DNA of 64,000 nt from Blasia pusilla (GCA_050084515.1 CM114273.1:310001-374000); one strand, 5' to 3'. Positions 12,991 to 26,909 are shown, counted from the stretch's first letter. Notes: a model not told the origin generated them from the sequence alone. Translations and numbers: made by a program.

Positions 12991-13914
12991 GTATCTAAAT
13001 ATTTCGAACCAAGTTTTTATTTGTCTGGATTCTTGGCCAAAAATCGCTCATGAACAAATTCCTTAAAATATTTTCTCCCACACATCTATAAAAAATGACT
13101 ACCCTAATATTTTTCTATGATTCAATTTTTATGCGTCGGTACCTCGTCATCTTCATTACCATTGCAAAGTGTTTTTCATCATTTTTAAATATTTATCTCG
13201 TTGACATCTCGCATTTTCAGCCTATCACGTCTTGAAATATGTGTTTGATAATTTAAAGTCGATTATGGGTTTAATCAAGTTAAGAGTCGGTTTGGAGTCT
13301 ATGGGGTTAGATTTTGACTTAACTAGGGATCAATTGTAGTCACTTGTGATGGGTATTTATGATCTCTAGAGATGAGGTTTTTTTTTTTAGCCGGACATTC
13401 TGTCCAACACATCATTCCCTATCGTGTGTTTAGATTCACTAATAGATTTATGCTTATTCTTGAGATACACATACTTGTTGTTCGTGTAAGTTCCTAATTC
13501 ATGGGAACATTTGATGGTCGTAAACTAGATTCATATGAGCCAATTAGTGTGAGCCTTTGGTTTATGTGAATACATAATAGATTATTAATTGACATCTTCT
13601 ATAATTAGTGTGACATAAAACATGTGTATTTGTATTATTCCTTTACGTAAAAAAATTCCTTTTTCCATAAACTTTCGACTCAAGCCCCAAAAAAAAGACC
13701 TCAAAAGGGATTTCATACTAGTTCGAATCACCCATCATCTCTATATCAACGATCTTACGCATTACTTAGACACTAAATTACAAGTATTTATTACTCATAA
13801 AACCAAGATAGTCACACAGTTTGATATAAATAATACATAATATGCTTAAATTATCTAAGAGTCATATAATTGTTACTAACATAGTCATTGTAATTATTCA
13901 TTTTAATCAATGTG

Positions 13915-14340
13915 TTAAATTCTCGACATCCTCGTCTTCTTGTGTAACATTGTTTTCATTAACCCCGTTATACGAGGAGAACTTAGATTCATGGTTCCGA
14001 ATTAAATATTGAAGTAGTCATAGTTATATGACATATGTGGTTAATGAAGCAACATTATTAGGGTAATCAAACTGTGTGTTGCATCAAGGTGCGATATTCT
14101 GTTGTTATTAATAGAAATGAAGAAAATAGGTTTAAAAACCCCTAGTTCTCGGAGTAGTCAAGCAGTCGAAAGACGCTTTGGAACCACATTCTCGTATGTC
14201 ATGTTATCTCTATGTTTAAGTTCCATCAAACCTTTTTTGCAAGCGCACGCACTCACTGTATGATATTGTATCTTCAAGATTTATAACACATTTTAGTGAT
14301 TTCATCACATTCTATTTTCTTACACAATGCCCATGTCATA
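13915..14340 (+). repeat. Diverged direct duplication, copy 2
   Basis: Partner of 12505-12990. Weaker similarity may continue beyond it: the 'caacacatcat' motif at about 13400 recurs near 15145, which would favour a duplication of more than 1 kb over a pair of LTRs. Confidence 0.6.
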
Positions 14341-14344
14341 CATG

Positions 14345-16050
14345 AGTCAAGGAAGATCCCTGCTTATATCTTTTTCTGTGTATTAATAAGATGGAAGTAA
14401 GTTATTAAAGGCAAAAATTCACACGATAGGAGGCAAGCCCAAAAGAGAGGTGTTGAATAGGGATATGTTTGTAGTTGAGACCCCACTTACTATTGATAAT
14501 TGAGGTATATTTATGTATTGAAGAAAAAATGATTATAAAAACTTTCCCAAACACATAAACTATTGTATATAAGAATAACAAGTAGGTTATTAGTCTAGTG
14601 TTTACAAATGCAATTATCGTAAATGTAACATGACAAAAAAATAATGAACTTAATATTCACATGAAGCATGTTAGCTTAATGAATATTAGTCACTTAACGA
14701 TCATATTTTAACTTATTTCAATTATCCATAATTAAGTAACTAAATATATTCATTACGATTTATGTCTTCCTGTACATATCCTATTTAATCTAAATGGGGC
14801 CGATTCCCACTCATTTAGAGCAAGGATATTTGGAGAGGACCTTAGATGATATTTGGCTTTATTATAATTATTGAATATGGACATTTTTTATAATAAATCA
14901 TAGGGATCTTCCTAATTAGTTAAAGAATATGAGTACTTAGAGGGTAGAAGGACGCACAAATTTATTTCAATTTCTTTCACTCCATGAGTATATTTCCAAA
15001 ATCTTAAAGATCCCTACCTAAAAATATGTGTGATGAATATAATTTTAATTTAATATAGGAAAGTATTAGTAGTTAAGAAAAGTTATATAATTACGGGCCC
15101 TAGATGTATGCTTCATTATTTCTTGCCGTCTGGGCAAGCGATTCAACACATCATCTTGGATTCGTGCTTTTCTACACACCGTGGATTAAAGATTCTATAT
15201 GGAAATACATTTTTTTATCCGTGAGAAGTTAATTTAGTTATTCGTATTATTCTAATTTTACCAATTGGATAAGAACATAAATTTTCTAGGTTCGTGTGTA
15301 CTTGGATTAGACTTTTATATCCATTCACATGTTTTTGACCTCCACCTTAATCCCATCACAATCCCTCTAGTTCTAAAGGGCCACACATTGGTTTATGTTT
15401 TACAAGCAAATTTTAAACAACCTTTTTCCTATAATTGGTTAATTTCAACCAATTTAATATCAACATCCCTATATGATACATGGTTTGATTGGAGTAATAT
15501 AGAGCATAAAACTCTAATTTGTGAGCATAACTAAGCTTCATATCGAGACACTAGATAAGAAAAATTGTAAAAGCTATAAATTTTGTTCGAAATGAATCAT
15601 CTCAGGGAAATAAGTATGGAGTTTGAGAAGGAAGATGGGAGCAAAGTAATTTGTGATACGTAAAATCTAGATATTTGGGTTTGAAATAAATACAATAAGC
15701 AAGCAATCCATAACAATGTAATACTAATCAAATTTCCCTTGATTGGTGAAATAATAAATATAATTCAATATATTAATATCGTGAATGAGATTTGGGATCC
15801 ATTCATTTAAGAAAGATATTTGAGATATCTACAAAGTCCAAGAAGCTTAAATTTAAATAACAATTGAAAGAAATGAGCAAAAGATAATCAATAATCAAAA
15901 TATTGTTAACTTTTTATTAATTGAACAATACTAGAGTGATTGTAGAATATAATCTTTTGATTTGGTTAACTCATTATCAATTTTAAAAGGAAGAAAAGTC
16001 TTGCAAAACCTTTCTCTTTATAAGGGATAGATATTGCGAAGAGTTAGTAT
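14345..16050. other. AT-rich intergenic stretch
   Basis: One 89-codon open frame on + (15265-15534) has no recognisable motif. The stretch from about 15600 to 16030 has the base composition of decayed coding DNA, but no frame could be read. No gene is claimed. Confidence 0.4.
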
Positions 16051-16052
16051 AA

Positions 16053-16242
16053 TTTATATTATTAAAAGAGGATAGCGTTTAAGGAAACTCCTCTATGGTG
16101 TTGACACGTATGCCTTTTGCATTCCTCCCGTATTGATATGTGTACTGTTTACCATAAGAGCTTATAAAAGAAGCTAAATTTAATGGACTTGATTCCCGTA
16201 TGGTGATTTTTTCACCCGTGCATAGCACAATCAGGATGCTAG
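16053..16242 (+). mobile_element. Short non-autonomous Helitron
   Basis: The 5' end reads TTTATATTATTAAAAGAGG, matching the family 5' end TCTATATTATTAAAAGAGG except for TC to TT. The 3' end has a short GTGC-ATA-GCAC hairpin and terminates in CTAG. It is flanked by A on the left and T on the right, as expected for Helitron insertion between A and T. It contains no coding sequence. It is in the opposite orientation to the cluster at 31.5-34 kb. Confidence 0.68.
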
Positions 16243-17371
16243 TTGTTAATAAATAAGGACATCCACCTATATACATTATAAGGAAAATATTTATTTAATA
16301 CTAGCTAATTTACAACTATCATTGAGGGCACGACATTTACTATTAGTGTAAGGACGAATGTTGATTTTTAAGTTGAAAGTAAAATGATACATATGAAATG
16401 TAATTAGTCCTTATTTACGTGGTATTCAAATTTTCCTTCTTATAAATCAACACTCTATATTTGTTAATCATAGGAAGGAAGGTATTAACATGTCCCAATA
16501 ATGTACTACATCTACTTAGTTAAACTAACTTATTCTAGATATAAAAATATCATAAACTATAACGTTAGGATAACTATAAGTATTTTTACTCTTCTTTAAT
16601 ATTAAAGTTTCAATTTCTATTAAAAAGTATGAATGACATGGAATTAAAGTAATTTCTAGCAAGTTTATAAAATCCATACTAGTTATAAACAAAGGAGCGA
16701 AGATATTATTATAAAGTATTTTCTTATTGGCACAATATTTATCCATGAATTATCCTCCATGCTTAGTACACAATCCCATGGGCATGAGGTAATTGAGACT
16801 TGGCCCTATTGTTAAAAATATTTTACCGGTAATAGCCGTAAATGCAGTATTTGAATGAGATTTTATCTACATATGGTGCCACGAGAGAGCACAATGCAAG
16901 TGCTTACAACTATGTTACCTCTCATTCCCAATTAAGGAATAACCATGACATAGGGACATAATGCGTAAAGAAGCAAGAAGTAACGAAAAAAAAGGGAGAA
17001 GAGGGAAAGCAATTATCATTCAAATTGGAATTCTTGTTGCATATATTCTTGTGTAACCCTTCTCTAGTGCTTTCTCCTAGAAGCTCTTGTGAACATTCAA
17101 TTAAAATTGGTCTTTCAATCCCTCTATATTATAGCCTAGACTCTCTGTAATTTTTTTAATGTATTTCTACTCCGAGACGTAAGACAGAAGGAGATTTTTG
17201 GTTCTTATGGTAAATATTCAAGAGGGAGTGGGGAAACTCCAATCCTCCAGGAGATTTAGGGTTCAACCGGTTGAAGATCAAACTTAGATCAACAAGTTGT
17301 CAAAAGAATGTGGGAGATTTTTTATAGTCCTACTTCCATATTCATTCTAACTCCAATGGAGCTCCAAGCAT

Positions 17372-17649
17372 GGTTGCAAACAAACAAACAAGTCTGTCCC
17401 TACGACACACAAGGATTGCAAAAGGTGGGGGCCACACTAATAGTTCATGGTGGAAGGTAAGGCAAGGGTGCACGGGCCAATAAGGGGGAAGGGACTGGAT
17501 GTGGGAGGAGGAAGAAACGAGATAGTATGGATCACGAAGGCAAGATGAGGGAGGGATGAGAAAGAAGGGGAAGATGGGGCCCACATGGACAAGTCCTTCT
17601 AGATGACAGATGTAGGTCCATGGACATAGACTTTTTCCATATGCAACCT
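17372..17649 (+). mobile_element. MITE-like repeat, copy 1 of 3
   Basis: A roughly 280-bp GC-rich segment bounded by GGTTGCA at the left and TGCAACC at the right, so it has short terminal inverted repeats. It is closely similar along its whole length to 25628-25923 and 55965-56264, including landmarks 'ttcatggtggaagg', 'caataagggg' and 'gggcccacatggacaagt'. The open frames inside are by-products. A non-autonomous DNA transposon is the simplest reading. The superfamily is not determined, because no clear target-site duplication is visible. Confidence 0.7.
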
Positions 17650-17784
17650 TGGTTCTAAGCCCAATTTACAAGGTAAGATCTTTCATTCATCAATTGTGTG
17701 CTTATGCACGAGATCCATGGAATCAATCCAATTGAGAACTATGAAAAGGTTTGTAGCCTAGATCAATTTCTACCATCTAGGAAA

Positions 17785-17845
17785 GGTACCTTGGTGAACA
17801 TAAACTATGCTACCTTGTAGTATAGTTTATGATCACCAAGGTACC
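17785..17845. repeat. Near-perfect fold-back (28-bp arms, 5-nt centre)
   Basis: The left arm (17785-17812) and right arm (17818-17845) are inverted copies matching at 26 of 28 positions, separated by CCTTG. GGTACC forms the outer end on both sides. The stem is too short for a typical plant microRNA precursor. It is intergenic. Confidence 0.85.
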
Positions 17846-20800
17846 TTGCTTGTAAGATTAGGGTTGATTGATTCATAACACTACCTCAAGTTGGAAGATT
17901 TAGAGGGAGGGAGAGATATACCCTCGGAGATGAGGATGTATGAGAGAGGTACTCAGTTCACATCTTAATGTACATGTCTAGGAAAATTTTGATTTTTTTT
18001 AAGTCCATGCAAATGAGGGAAGTGAAGGCCCACTAAATCAACTCCTATGAGTAGTTTGGGAAGAGTGGTTCAAAATCGGTGGAGTTGAATGTCACATAAG
18101 AGTGTATGGGATCGAGCAGAGACTAATTGCTTATGAGATTCATAACACTACCTCTAAATCATTTGAATACGTTGTTTGTGAGATTTTTGGTGTGGTAAAA
18201 AATTGTGATCATTGACTCTTGTATTTAGGTGTTGCATTTAAGTATTGTCTCTTCCAAAAACGGGTTCTCAATCCTCTGCCCAAATCATGCTTGTTATGGG
18301 AAATCACATCCAGATAAGCCCTCACCACTTGCCCTTGCCACACCTTGGCATTCCTTGCGAGTGTGATTCTTGCCCCCATTGGTGTAGGTCATGATTGTGG
18401 TCGCCATAGCCAATAGAGTTTTTTTTCTTCAAAAAACATTTTTTGCATCCCAACCTCCATTGGGCAATTCCCCTCTCGCTCTTCAAACCTTCTGGAGGTG
18501 TCGCCACAAGTTTCTTCTCACAAAAGATATAACACCCTTTAAAAGAACATTAGAAACTCTAGAGTTTATGCACTTTGTGGCCACAAAAACGCAAGAAATC
18601 ATTCGATGTTGAGATTCTCATACAATGGAGGAAGTTTAGCGGGACATGTTTCGACTAAGTAATACAGATCAAGTTTTAGATGTATCATTAACTGAAAGCT
18701 AATAAGGTGTGTGTAGAAGGGATCATCAGAAGTGTAATATCTCCAACTATATAGGTTATATCTTCCTCTCAATAATGTCCACCTAATTTAAATGAGTTTT
18801 AATGACGGAGTACATCTCTCAACACCATACTTTTGCTGCTCCTTGTGAATCTCCTTTACTATTATGGATCTTGTGCATGCTCTCTAAGAATTGACATTTT
18901 CACTTGTAATGCTGAGTAAGTAACAAATTCAGTTATATTATTGTGAAATATATGATTCCTTCCCCAAGAAGATCACTCTTTTCACTAGAAAGACGGATAT
19001 CTCAATGAAATGATTTCATCGAGACATAATTCATTTCAACACTCACCAAATTGTACTCAACTAATCATTATCTTCCAAAGTAGCATATTTTGTTCCTCCT
19101 TGAAGTCTCTTCTCAAGTGAAATACGGATTCTATTCTCTTCAATTGAATTCTTGATTATCAAGAAACAACCTCCATGAGATCGTAGTGCTCAGATGGCTC
19201 TTCCTACTATCTGAAATCCGTCACGGCAGGTTACTCTATGTCTAATAAATTTCATATATCACATCCACAACAAATCCTTCCTTTCTTTGAATCTAGACTC
19301 GAACATTCTTTACATCTTGTAGATCCAATAGGATACAAATTGAGACCAGTGCATTATAGAATGAAGGAATGGAATATTCTCTAATTCATCAAAGACACAC
19401 AGGATCTCCAAAAGTGTACAAGATTAAGATCCTACTCTCTCATAAGCTTGGATCATTCCAACAATATCTACACGCTCACTCGGATGATGGCTCTTCCTCC
19501 TTTGAGTCTTCTTAAATACTTGTTTCAGAAAGATTATGTGTTGAGATATATATAATGTATGGCTCTTCTCACTAAGATGTCTCTTGAAATCTTGCTAACC
19601 GTCTAATCAATGATCTATCTTGGGTTTCTGGTGATCCTCTTGAATTTTTTGTCTAATCGTTGTACCCTTGGTTATGTCCTTACACATCCGACGTGTCTTT
19701 TCTTTTTTAACTTATTCGAATTGTATAGTCTTCGGATTCCTTTAGTCTTTGCTACGAAGACAACCCATTTTAGCCAAAAGTCTCTCTACTCTATTACTTA
19801 GTCTTCTTCAAGATGTCTTCGTTACGAAAACAAAATGTCTTCGTTCTTATATTTCCTTCTTTGCAAGTACTCTGTAGTCTTCATGAAAATCTTCTTGTGT
19901 CTTTCTTTAAGTTCTTTGTTTCGAATCTTTGTCTTCTTTATCTTTCTCAATTTTGTTCCTAGTCCCCCTTTTACTCCTCTAGGATGAGTCCTTATCATTA
20001 TGAAAATCTTCATTATGTACTTGGAAACCATTTTTCTTTTGGCAAATTGGATTATGCTCTACTTCTATCCTTTATGAAATTTCAAAAATGTCATATTCCA
20101 ATTCTGAAATCTTCAAATTTTCAAACATTCCATAGAGGTAGCATCATATTTCTATTAATTCCTTCCATGTGTGCTCCAGCAAAAATTTCAATCTCTTTAG
20201 AAATGGGGAAGTATTCCCTATCCTTGCCCATTGTAGTGAAGAATCATTCCATGCCAAATGACTTGTTTTAATTGAACTTTTTATCCCACATGATGTCATT
20301 TATATGACGATCTGATGAGAATTCATCTAAATTTTCTTGCCCCTCAAAGCATTACCTACGTTGGAAACAAATAATATGGAAATAACATAGATATTATATA
20401 TATCCTAATCACTCTCACAATGCCAATGAGCTCCAATCACATCTTGTTGACTTTTTCATGAGTTACAAATCACCCCATATGCATCTTGTTTAACTTTCCT
20501 AAGTCGATGTATTACTTGGAAATCATAGTATTGTAGCAATAGAGCCTTTTTCTCCTCATCTCAACTTAGGCCCGATACCTTGCTCCCAAGTTTCCATCAT
20601 AATTACGGTAGGAGACTACCGTATAAGTTATTGACATAGGGGTTGGTTCTTATTGTGCAACCTCGTCACTACCTATGGTATCAAACTACTCCTCTACACT
20701 CAACTAAGACATCTTTCCTCTTAGAACTCCTCAATACATTACATTTTGTATTACGTCAATTTTAGTGGTTGCAGTCTCTTGGTATATATGCATAATATCC

Positions 20801-22900
20801 CAACAAGTGCATGGAATGTCTCTTGATCATCTATGATTTCCTTATCTCCTTTGGTCTTTCCCCCTACCATGGCATGTACCACCTTGGTAGGAAAGGGGCA
20901 AACAAGTGCCTTGTAGGTGACATGTCACAACGACATTTGTTGTAGTGGAGCTCCTCTGAGATTAAGAATCCATGTTGAGAAATTCAGATTCTCAGCATGA
21001 CCTATAATACGACGTCAAGATGCCTATGAAAATGATGATACAACCATCACAATTGTGGGAAAGCCCATTGTACACTCGTGCTCATTGGCACTGGGCTCCA
21101 CTAACTATATGGATAGTGTTTCCTATAGCATGGCAATGTCGTTGACCACCGTCATTATGGTTCGGTCATTGTGCCTCACTCCCTATGATTAATGTCTATG
21201 ATTCAAAATGGAGGATTTCTCCTCTCTCATATATGCCCTCCTTTGAACCTCTTTAGACATCAAGTTTATGCAGCAACTAGAGGCACAAACAATGTGCATG
21301 TGAACCTCCAATTGTCGCATCCCAAAAGATTGTTGGTTTGATCTAAAGAATTAATTTGGTGTGCATTGTACACTTGTCACCACTCATGCTCAAGACTCAC
21401 CAAACATTATCCAAAATTTAAGCTATATAATGATGTTAGTGCTCATGCACATGTTAAAAGATCCTAACCATCTCCCAAAACTAATTGGAAGGTTCTCCCA
21501 AACCATCAACTTAGTGCAAAGATCTCACTCCACACCAACAGAATATGCTTGTTGGTTAAACATAATGCCCATAAAGGAATCTCTCCTACACAAAATGATG
21601 TAATAGCCATGATTCTCCTCTCCATATGAATGACTTTCATGGGTGTGTCCTATACAAGAACAAAATCCTCAATCAAATCTAATGGCTATATGATGGCAGC
21701 ATTGGATGTTGCTAGTATTGCCATCTAACATGGTCAATGTTCGATCATTCTACATGTGAACCATATTGGCAAAGAGTTAACCCATAGATCCCTAAACTAC
21801 CGTCATGGCCTATAGGAAGTTGTATCCTTCAATAATGAACGGTAAACTCCATTGGATATTACTCCACCAACCAAGACGTCATTAGACTGGACATTGATCA
21901 CTATCGTCTTAGCCCGTACCATTGACTCATGTTTCAAATGTCTTGGTTTAAGCCTTGCCATTATCTTTTTTTGGGTGATGAATTTCCTCTTACTTGCCCC
22001 ATCTAGTGATATCTGAATTCATAAAGGGCACAACTCAACATCGGCCTAACTTAGGATGGATGTTTAAATGCCACCTTCCCTAATATCAAGGGTTGTGTTG
22101 CTAGATCCAACAAGACACGCCTTAGGTAACAAACTATACCTCCGAGACTAACGAAACCAAAAAACTCTCCATAATATATATTATTATAGATAGGACATCT
22201 CTATAGGGGACAACTCCATCGACTTGATAGTTGCAACTTCCCATGAACTAATGGTAGACTACTTAAATTACTCACCTTTCCCATGTTTTATCGTGCTTGG
22301 ACAATATCAATACTTGTCCTCTAAGTAGTATGATTGAGACCCATAAAGAGAGTCCTTACTGCCTTAGGCAATTGAAATGACATCTGGAGTTGCATTTGTC
22401 TACGAACCTCCTCTATATGTGGATCCAATTTTGATGCGGTTCCACATATAACCATGATGGTTGCCTCCTTCTCTACAACCCTCCACATCCATCTAGGATC
22501 CACTATATCCCTACTAGCTCCATAGAATATGGATGTCACTCATCTAGTGTCAAGCAACCTCTATGCCATCGTAGCAATTTGCTCTTGTAATAGATCTATC
22601 GCAATTTTCATCCCAACCTTACATCCATAGTCTCCCTGAACCCGTCTAGGTGGTGGACCTCTAGCTCCTTCATGAGCATATCAATAGGTCTCCTCTTCCT
22701 CCTACTAGATCATATGCATAATTTCTTTTGGTGACCCAATTCCCCCGTGCGGACCTCCAACTCTCTTTGGTGCTCTAATGCACTCGATCTATATGTAGTT
22801 CATGATATAAATTGAAACATCTCTCTAAAATATGGGAGTGTCGCTAGTGATGATTGTAGTGAAATATTCCCATTGGGGCAGTGCTGATTCTCGAAGTTGC
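17846..22900. other. Intergenic DNA, probably old decayed repeats
   Basis: About 5 kb with no recognisable intact gene. Two short phrases ('gattcataacactacctc') recur about 270 bp apart near 17870 and 18137. Open frames on both strands are short and without motifs. From about 20600 rightwards the composition is more even, as in decayed coding DNA, and the minus strand leads into the zinc-knuckle-like motif near 22.95 kb. Confidence 0.45.
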
Positions 22901-22924
22901 ATTGCGTGTCTATTATCTTGAAGG

Positions 22925-22967
22925 GTGCAACTAATCTGATAATGGGCTTCATTACATGCCCAACATC
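22925..22967 (-). pseudogene. Possible gag zinc-knuckle remnant
   Basis: In one minus-strand frame the sequence reads CWACNEAHYQISC, a CX2CX3HX4C spacing of the kind seen in the nucleocapsid knuckle of some plant retrotransposon gag proteins. The surrounding frame is broken by stops. This may mark an old LTR retrotransposon spread through 20.6-23 kb on the minus strand, but no second domain could be identified. Confidence 0.22.
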
Positions 22968-23579
22968 TAAATCATGGTTGCTGCTCATTTTGAATATGAT
23001 GACTTGGATCTCTTTGGCACAGACTCACAATAAGCTCGTTGTACTTTAGATGTCATAGTCATTTATGGAGATACACGCTATTGCACACGTGATATGGGTA
23101 TTTCTTATATTATATCTCTACAAAAAAGTCAAGGTTTCCAAGTACACTATCCTTTGCGATATTATGATTAATGCACTAAGCCAACTTAAAAATATCCATA
23201 TAATTAATATAGGTGAGTTATGCTAGGAAGTGTGATATAGGAGTGTCACATTCCTTGACCGTCCCATACTAAGCTTGAATGGCATATGCCTCTATCATCC
23301 CTTCAATATCAAATGACATAGGCAAGTAATTGCCTAATGCAAATTGTCTTCTTAATGCCCAATAAATTTGTGGATGCTCTGCAATTCCTTAATTTTTACC
23401 CCTTGACATTTCCTCCAAAACCCCCTAAATAACTCAATGATAGGGTTGAACCTTGATCAAACCCAACTAGATGATGCAAGAGTGCTTGAATAAATCACTC
23501 CTCCATTGGTATCACTAGTGGATGAGGAAATAACCTCCTCTAATTCCTCCTCGTTATTTGGAAATAATTTAGTCATAAA

Positions 23580-23885
23580 GAAAATTTTGAAACAAGCATG
23601 ACTTATGGAATACGGATCTTTGCTACCATGGATAACAAATTTTTGTAATAATAGAAGGAGTCCGGTTTGATCCCCTCCTGAACTATGTAAGATATGTACA
23701 AGCAAAACTGATCCTAATCCTAATCTTAATCATAGTCTCAAGTTATACTAATTATGATTAACTAACCCTTATTAGGATAATCTTGATTAATTGACTGACC
23801 AAGATTAAGGTTTCGTATTTTATGTGAGTACCAAATGTAACAATTTGTGTGTTTGATGAGTTTGGGTATAACTCAATCTTCAATA
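23580..23885 (-). repeat. 3' LTR of the truncated copia element
   Basis: Read on the minus strand it begins TATTGAAGATTGAGTT immediately after a purine-rich GGGGG tract, and it is colinear with the 312-bp LTRs at 26080 and 31050 (shared TTTGGTACTCACA, TTAGTTAATCA, TCCATGGT). Divergence is considerable, and the far end near 23580 is approximate. Confidence 0.72.
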
Positions 23886-25485
23886 CACCCCCTTAAGATT
23901 GTATAGATATTCCTATACCTAAATCGCTTACATCTCAAGCTTATCTCTAAATAATGTCTTTATAAGATATTAACAATTTAATGATCTGAATGCACTAAAT
24001 ATACACAAGATCAATTTTTATTGCGATCAATTTCTCTCTGATAAAGAGATAGTGCATCTCAACATGTTTTGTTTGAGCATGAAACAAATGACTATTCAAG
24101 TTAACAAGCTTTATATTTATAATATTATATGCATATATTACACTAGTTCTTGAGTTACTAACATCAAATCTCAACAAGTAATCAATGAAACCACTCTACC
24201 TCATATGATGCATTGGTTGTTTTTTTTGTACAAGATAAAGCAAAATATAAGTTTCATCTTTGAAGCCCAACTTATAACCACGTTTCTGAAGGTGGAGGAA
24301 TAACCATATTTATAGTGTTTATTAGACATAATTTCTACCTAATTAGCATTTATGAATCCCTCCAACTATAAACTTGAAAGAGGTTCAAATTGAAGCCCAA
24401 GATATATAATCTTATAGTTGTAATAGCCATATGCTTTCTCTAATCCTTAGAAACTCGATACCATAGAAGTATTTGAGTTCTCGTAAGTCTTTGATATCAA
24501 CTTCTACCTCTAATTTTTGTTTGATTTAAGTTTGTTGTACCATATCTTCAATACTCCAAACAATTTAGAGGTTTTCAACATAGAATACAATGATAACTTT
24601 ATAGCCGTGTGCTCTCAAAACATATAGTGAGAAATCATAATCCCATACCCTCAAGTGTCGTATGACATATGTAATCTTGCCATACCAAACTCTTGAAACT
24701 TGCAAAGCCAATATAGAGCTTTCTGTAATCTATTTACACGAAGTGTTAACTCTAGATGTTTATATCCAAATGGTTGAGCCGTATATACCTCTTCATAAAA
24801 ATCTCCATTTAAGATGATATTCTTGATGTCAATGTTAAGTAGTTCTTACTTATTACTCACTACAATTATAACCTCTATTCTCGGAAATAGGGCTAAATGG
24901 CTCTTAATATTCGGTGCCATCTTATTGTGCATAATCCTTAGCCACCAACCTGACTTTGTATTTTTAAATTTCACTATCTTGATAGCGCTTGATATTGTAA
25001 ATCTATCTACAAGCAATGGTTTCCTTACAGGAAAGTATATCAAATAACTCCCAAATGTATTGATGTTTTAATAGAGCAAGTTGTTCATCCATAGCTTCAA
25101 TCCATTTGACTTTATATGCAGCTTCGTCAAACAACTTGACTTCTCTTCTTGAAGAGAAACCATTATATATGAATCATTTGTTGCAAAAAATCCTTTGTTT
25201 GTGAATTTATGAGGAGGATATGTGACTTTTCTAAACGTATAAAGTTGTTTGGAGGTGAAGGCTTCTCACATCTAAATTAAGTTTTAACTAGTATTAGTTG
25301 AGTTAATACACATACTCTTCTCCACCATAGATTAACCGATTTAAATGACCAGTATGAGATCTCTCATAACCATGCATTATTACTTGGGTAATTTGTGTGC
25401 AATATCTATTGGTTTATAGTCATATTCTCCCTCTCAACAAACATATTTAGAGGCGGAATAGGTTAAATTTTCTCCTAAAACATAA
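23886..25485 (-). pseudogene. Truncated Ty1/copia element: RT and RNase H remnants
   Basis: On the minus strand, fragments are colinear with the copia element at 26-31 kb. From about 25430 a GAGGGAGAATATGAC-like phrase corresponds to 29196 of the complete copy. Then come a KVKWIEAMDEQ-like segment, the RT block GDFYEEVYTAQPFGYKH near 24790, a damaged FYVEN at the RT active-site position near 24580, and the RNase H tail HAQTKHVEMHYLFIREKL near 24080. Many stops and frameshifts. No gag, protease, integrase or 5' LTR is visible, so the 5' part is missing. Confidence 0.75.
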
Positions 25486-25627
25486 TCTAGAATATTAGGT
25501 CTAGGGAGACTCTCCCAAAAGGGAAAGTAAACTATACTCAAAACAGGGCCTTACTAGGAATGAGAAGTTTCTAAATACAACTCCAATTGAGTCCAACACA
25601 TGGGATAATCCGCATACTTTGGTTCAT

Positions 25628-25923
25628 AGTTGTACAAAACTGGACAAGTCCATCCCTAGGACGGAGATTGATGGACAAGAGGTGGGATCCATACTTATAG
25701 TTCATGGTGGAAGGCAAAGTAAGGGCAAGTGGAGCAATAAGGGGGGAGGGAGTAGAGATGGAGGGAGGACGAAACGGGAAAGTATGAAACATGAAGGCAA
25801 GTGGGAGGGAATGAAAAAAGTTGGGGAAGATAGGGCCCATATGGATAAGTTTTTTCATAGGATAGACATAAATCCATAAACATGGACATGTCCACAGACA
25901 CAAACTTTGTCCACATGCAACCT
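25628..25923 (+). mobile_element. MITE-like repeat, copy 2 of 3
   Basis: Same element and orientation as 17372-17649 and 55965-56264, about 296 bp. The left terminus is decayed (agttgtac for ggttgcat), while the right terminus catgcaacct is intact. It lies between the two copia copies, just beyond the truncation point of the minus-strand one. Confidence 0.72.
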
Positions 25924-26079
25924 TTCTCAAGTTACCATGATCCTTACTAGGTCGTCAATGACATTATGGGACTAACTTCCGACCTTCCTAGATATACCAC
26001 AAGATACTTATGTTTCTATTATGAAAGATGTGTCAAAGATCCATTCTTAGCAAAATAGTTTTAAAGATTCTTGCTATAA

Positions 26080-26391
26080 TATTGAAGATTGAGTTACATT
26101 CAAACTCATGAGACATCTGAACTGCTACATTTGGTACTCACACGAAGTAGGAAAGTTTAATCTTAGTTAGTCAGTTAAGCGCGATTATCTTAACTAGGAT
26201 TAGTTAATCACAATTAGTCTAACTCAAGACTATGGTGAAGGGTAGGGTTAGGGTTGCTTATAGATATCCTATATAATTGAGAAGGGGAAAAGCCTCCACT
26301 CATTCTCTCATTGAAAATTTTGTTCTCCATGGTGGTGTGTGAGTGTGAGAGCGGTTTCCCACTAGTTATGCTTCTCTAGCAGCTTTCCACA
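26080..26391 (+). repeat. 5' LTR of copia element
   Basis: Begins TATTGAAG and ends TTTCCACA. It contains a TATATAATT promoter-like box, followed by a pyrimidine-rich stretch and a TCTCCATGG region near the end. The terminal dinucleotides are TA...CA rather than the usual TG...CA, and the 3' LTR also starts with TA. Confidence 0.88.
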
Positions 26392-26403
26392 TGGTATTAG
26401 AGC
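26392..26403 (+). other. Primer-binding site (tRNA-Met type)
   Basis: TGGTATTAGAGC directly abuts the LTR end. It matches the initiator tRNA-Met complementary site TGGTATCAGAGC, used by most plant copia elements, with one C to T change. Confidence 0.85.
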
Positions 26404-26909
26404 GATATGAGAACATCACTTGAAATTATTGATGTTTGAGGAGATAAGAGAGGCAAGAGAAGGCACAACTTCAGTTTGGGAGAAGGAAATTTTGTTCAGA
26501 GCTCAGTGGGTGCACATTTCAGGTGGAGCTTTGATGGTGATAAAACTTTGGAGGCATTTTTTAAGGGCTTTCTCGATCAATTTAGCCATCTGGGTCCGCA
26601 ACGGCTATATTGATGCCCCAAGGTTGGTTCCAACCGTCTTTTAGATCTTGCTGAGAGCTTTCCAACGCACCAAAAATTGCTCAAATTTGACATTCTGAGC
26701 TTTTGCAATAGCAATTTCAATGTAGGAAAGTGCTATTAGTAAAGAAAAGTTGTGTAGTTTGCTCTCTCCAGGCCAATTCTGACTAGTTCTTCCAGACAGT
26801 TGATCAATTTTGGCAAATTTCAGATTGATTTCAGTGTAGGAGTGGTCTATGCTCCAATAGGAATAGTAGAGAGCCTAAAATTACATTTCTATGAGTGAAA
26901 TCGTTCGTC

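Noticed and set aside
17785-17845. Fold-back as a microRNA precursor
   Set aside because: A 28-bp stem with a 5-nt loop is too short for a plant pre-miRNA with duplex and loop.
25571-25930. 119-codon minus-strand ORF and the 86-codon plus ORF overlapping it
   Set aside because: Both lie within the MITE-like repeat, and similar frames appear in the other copies without conservation.
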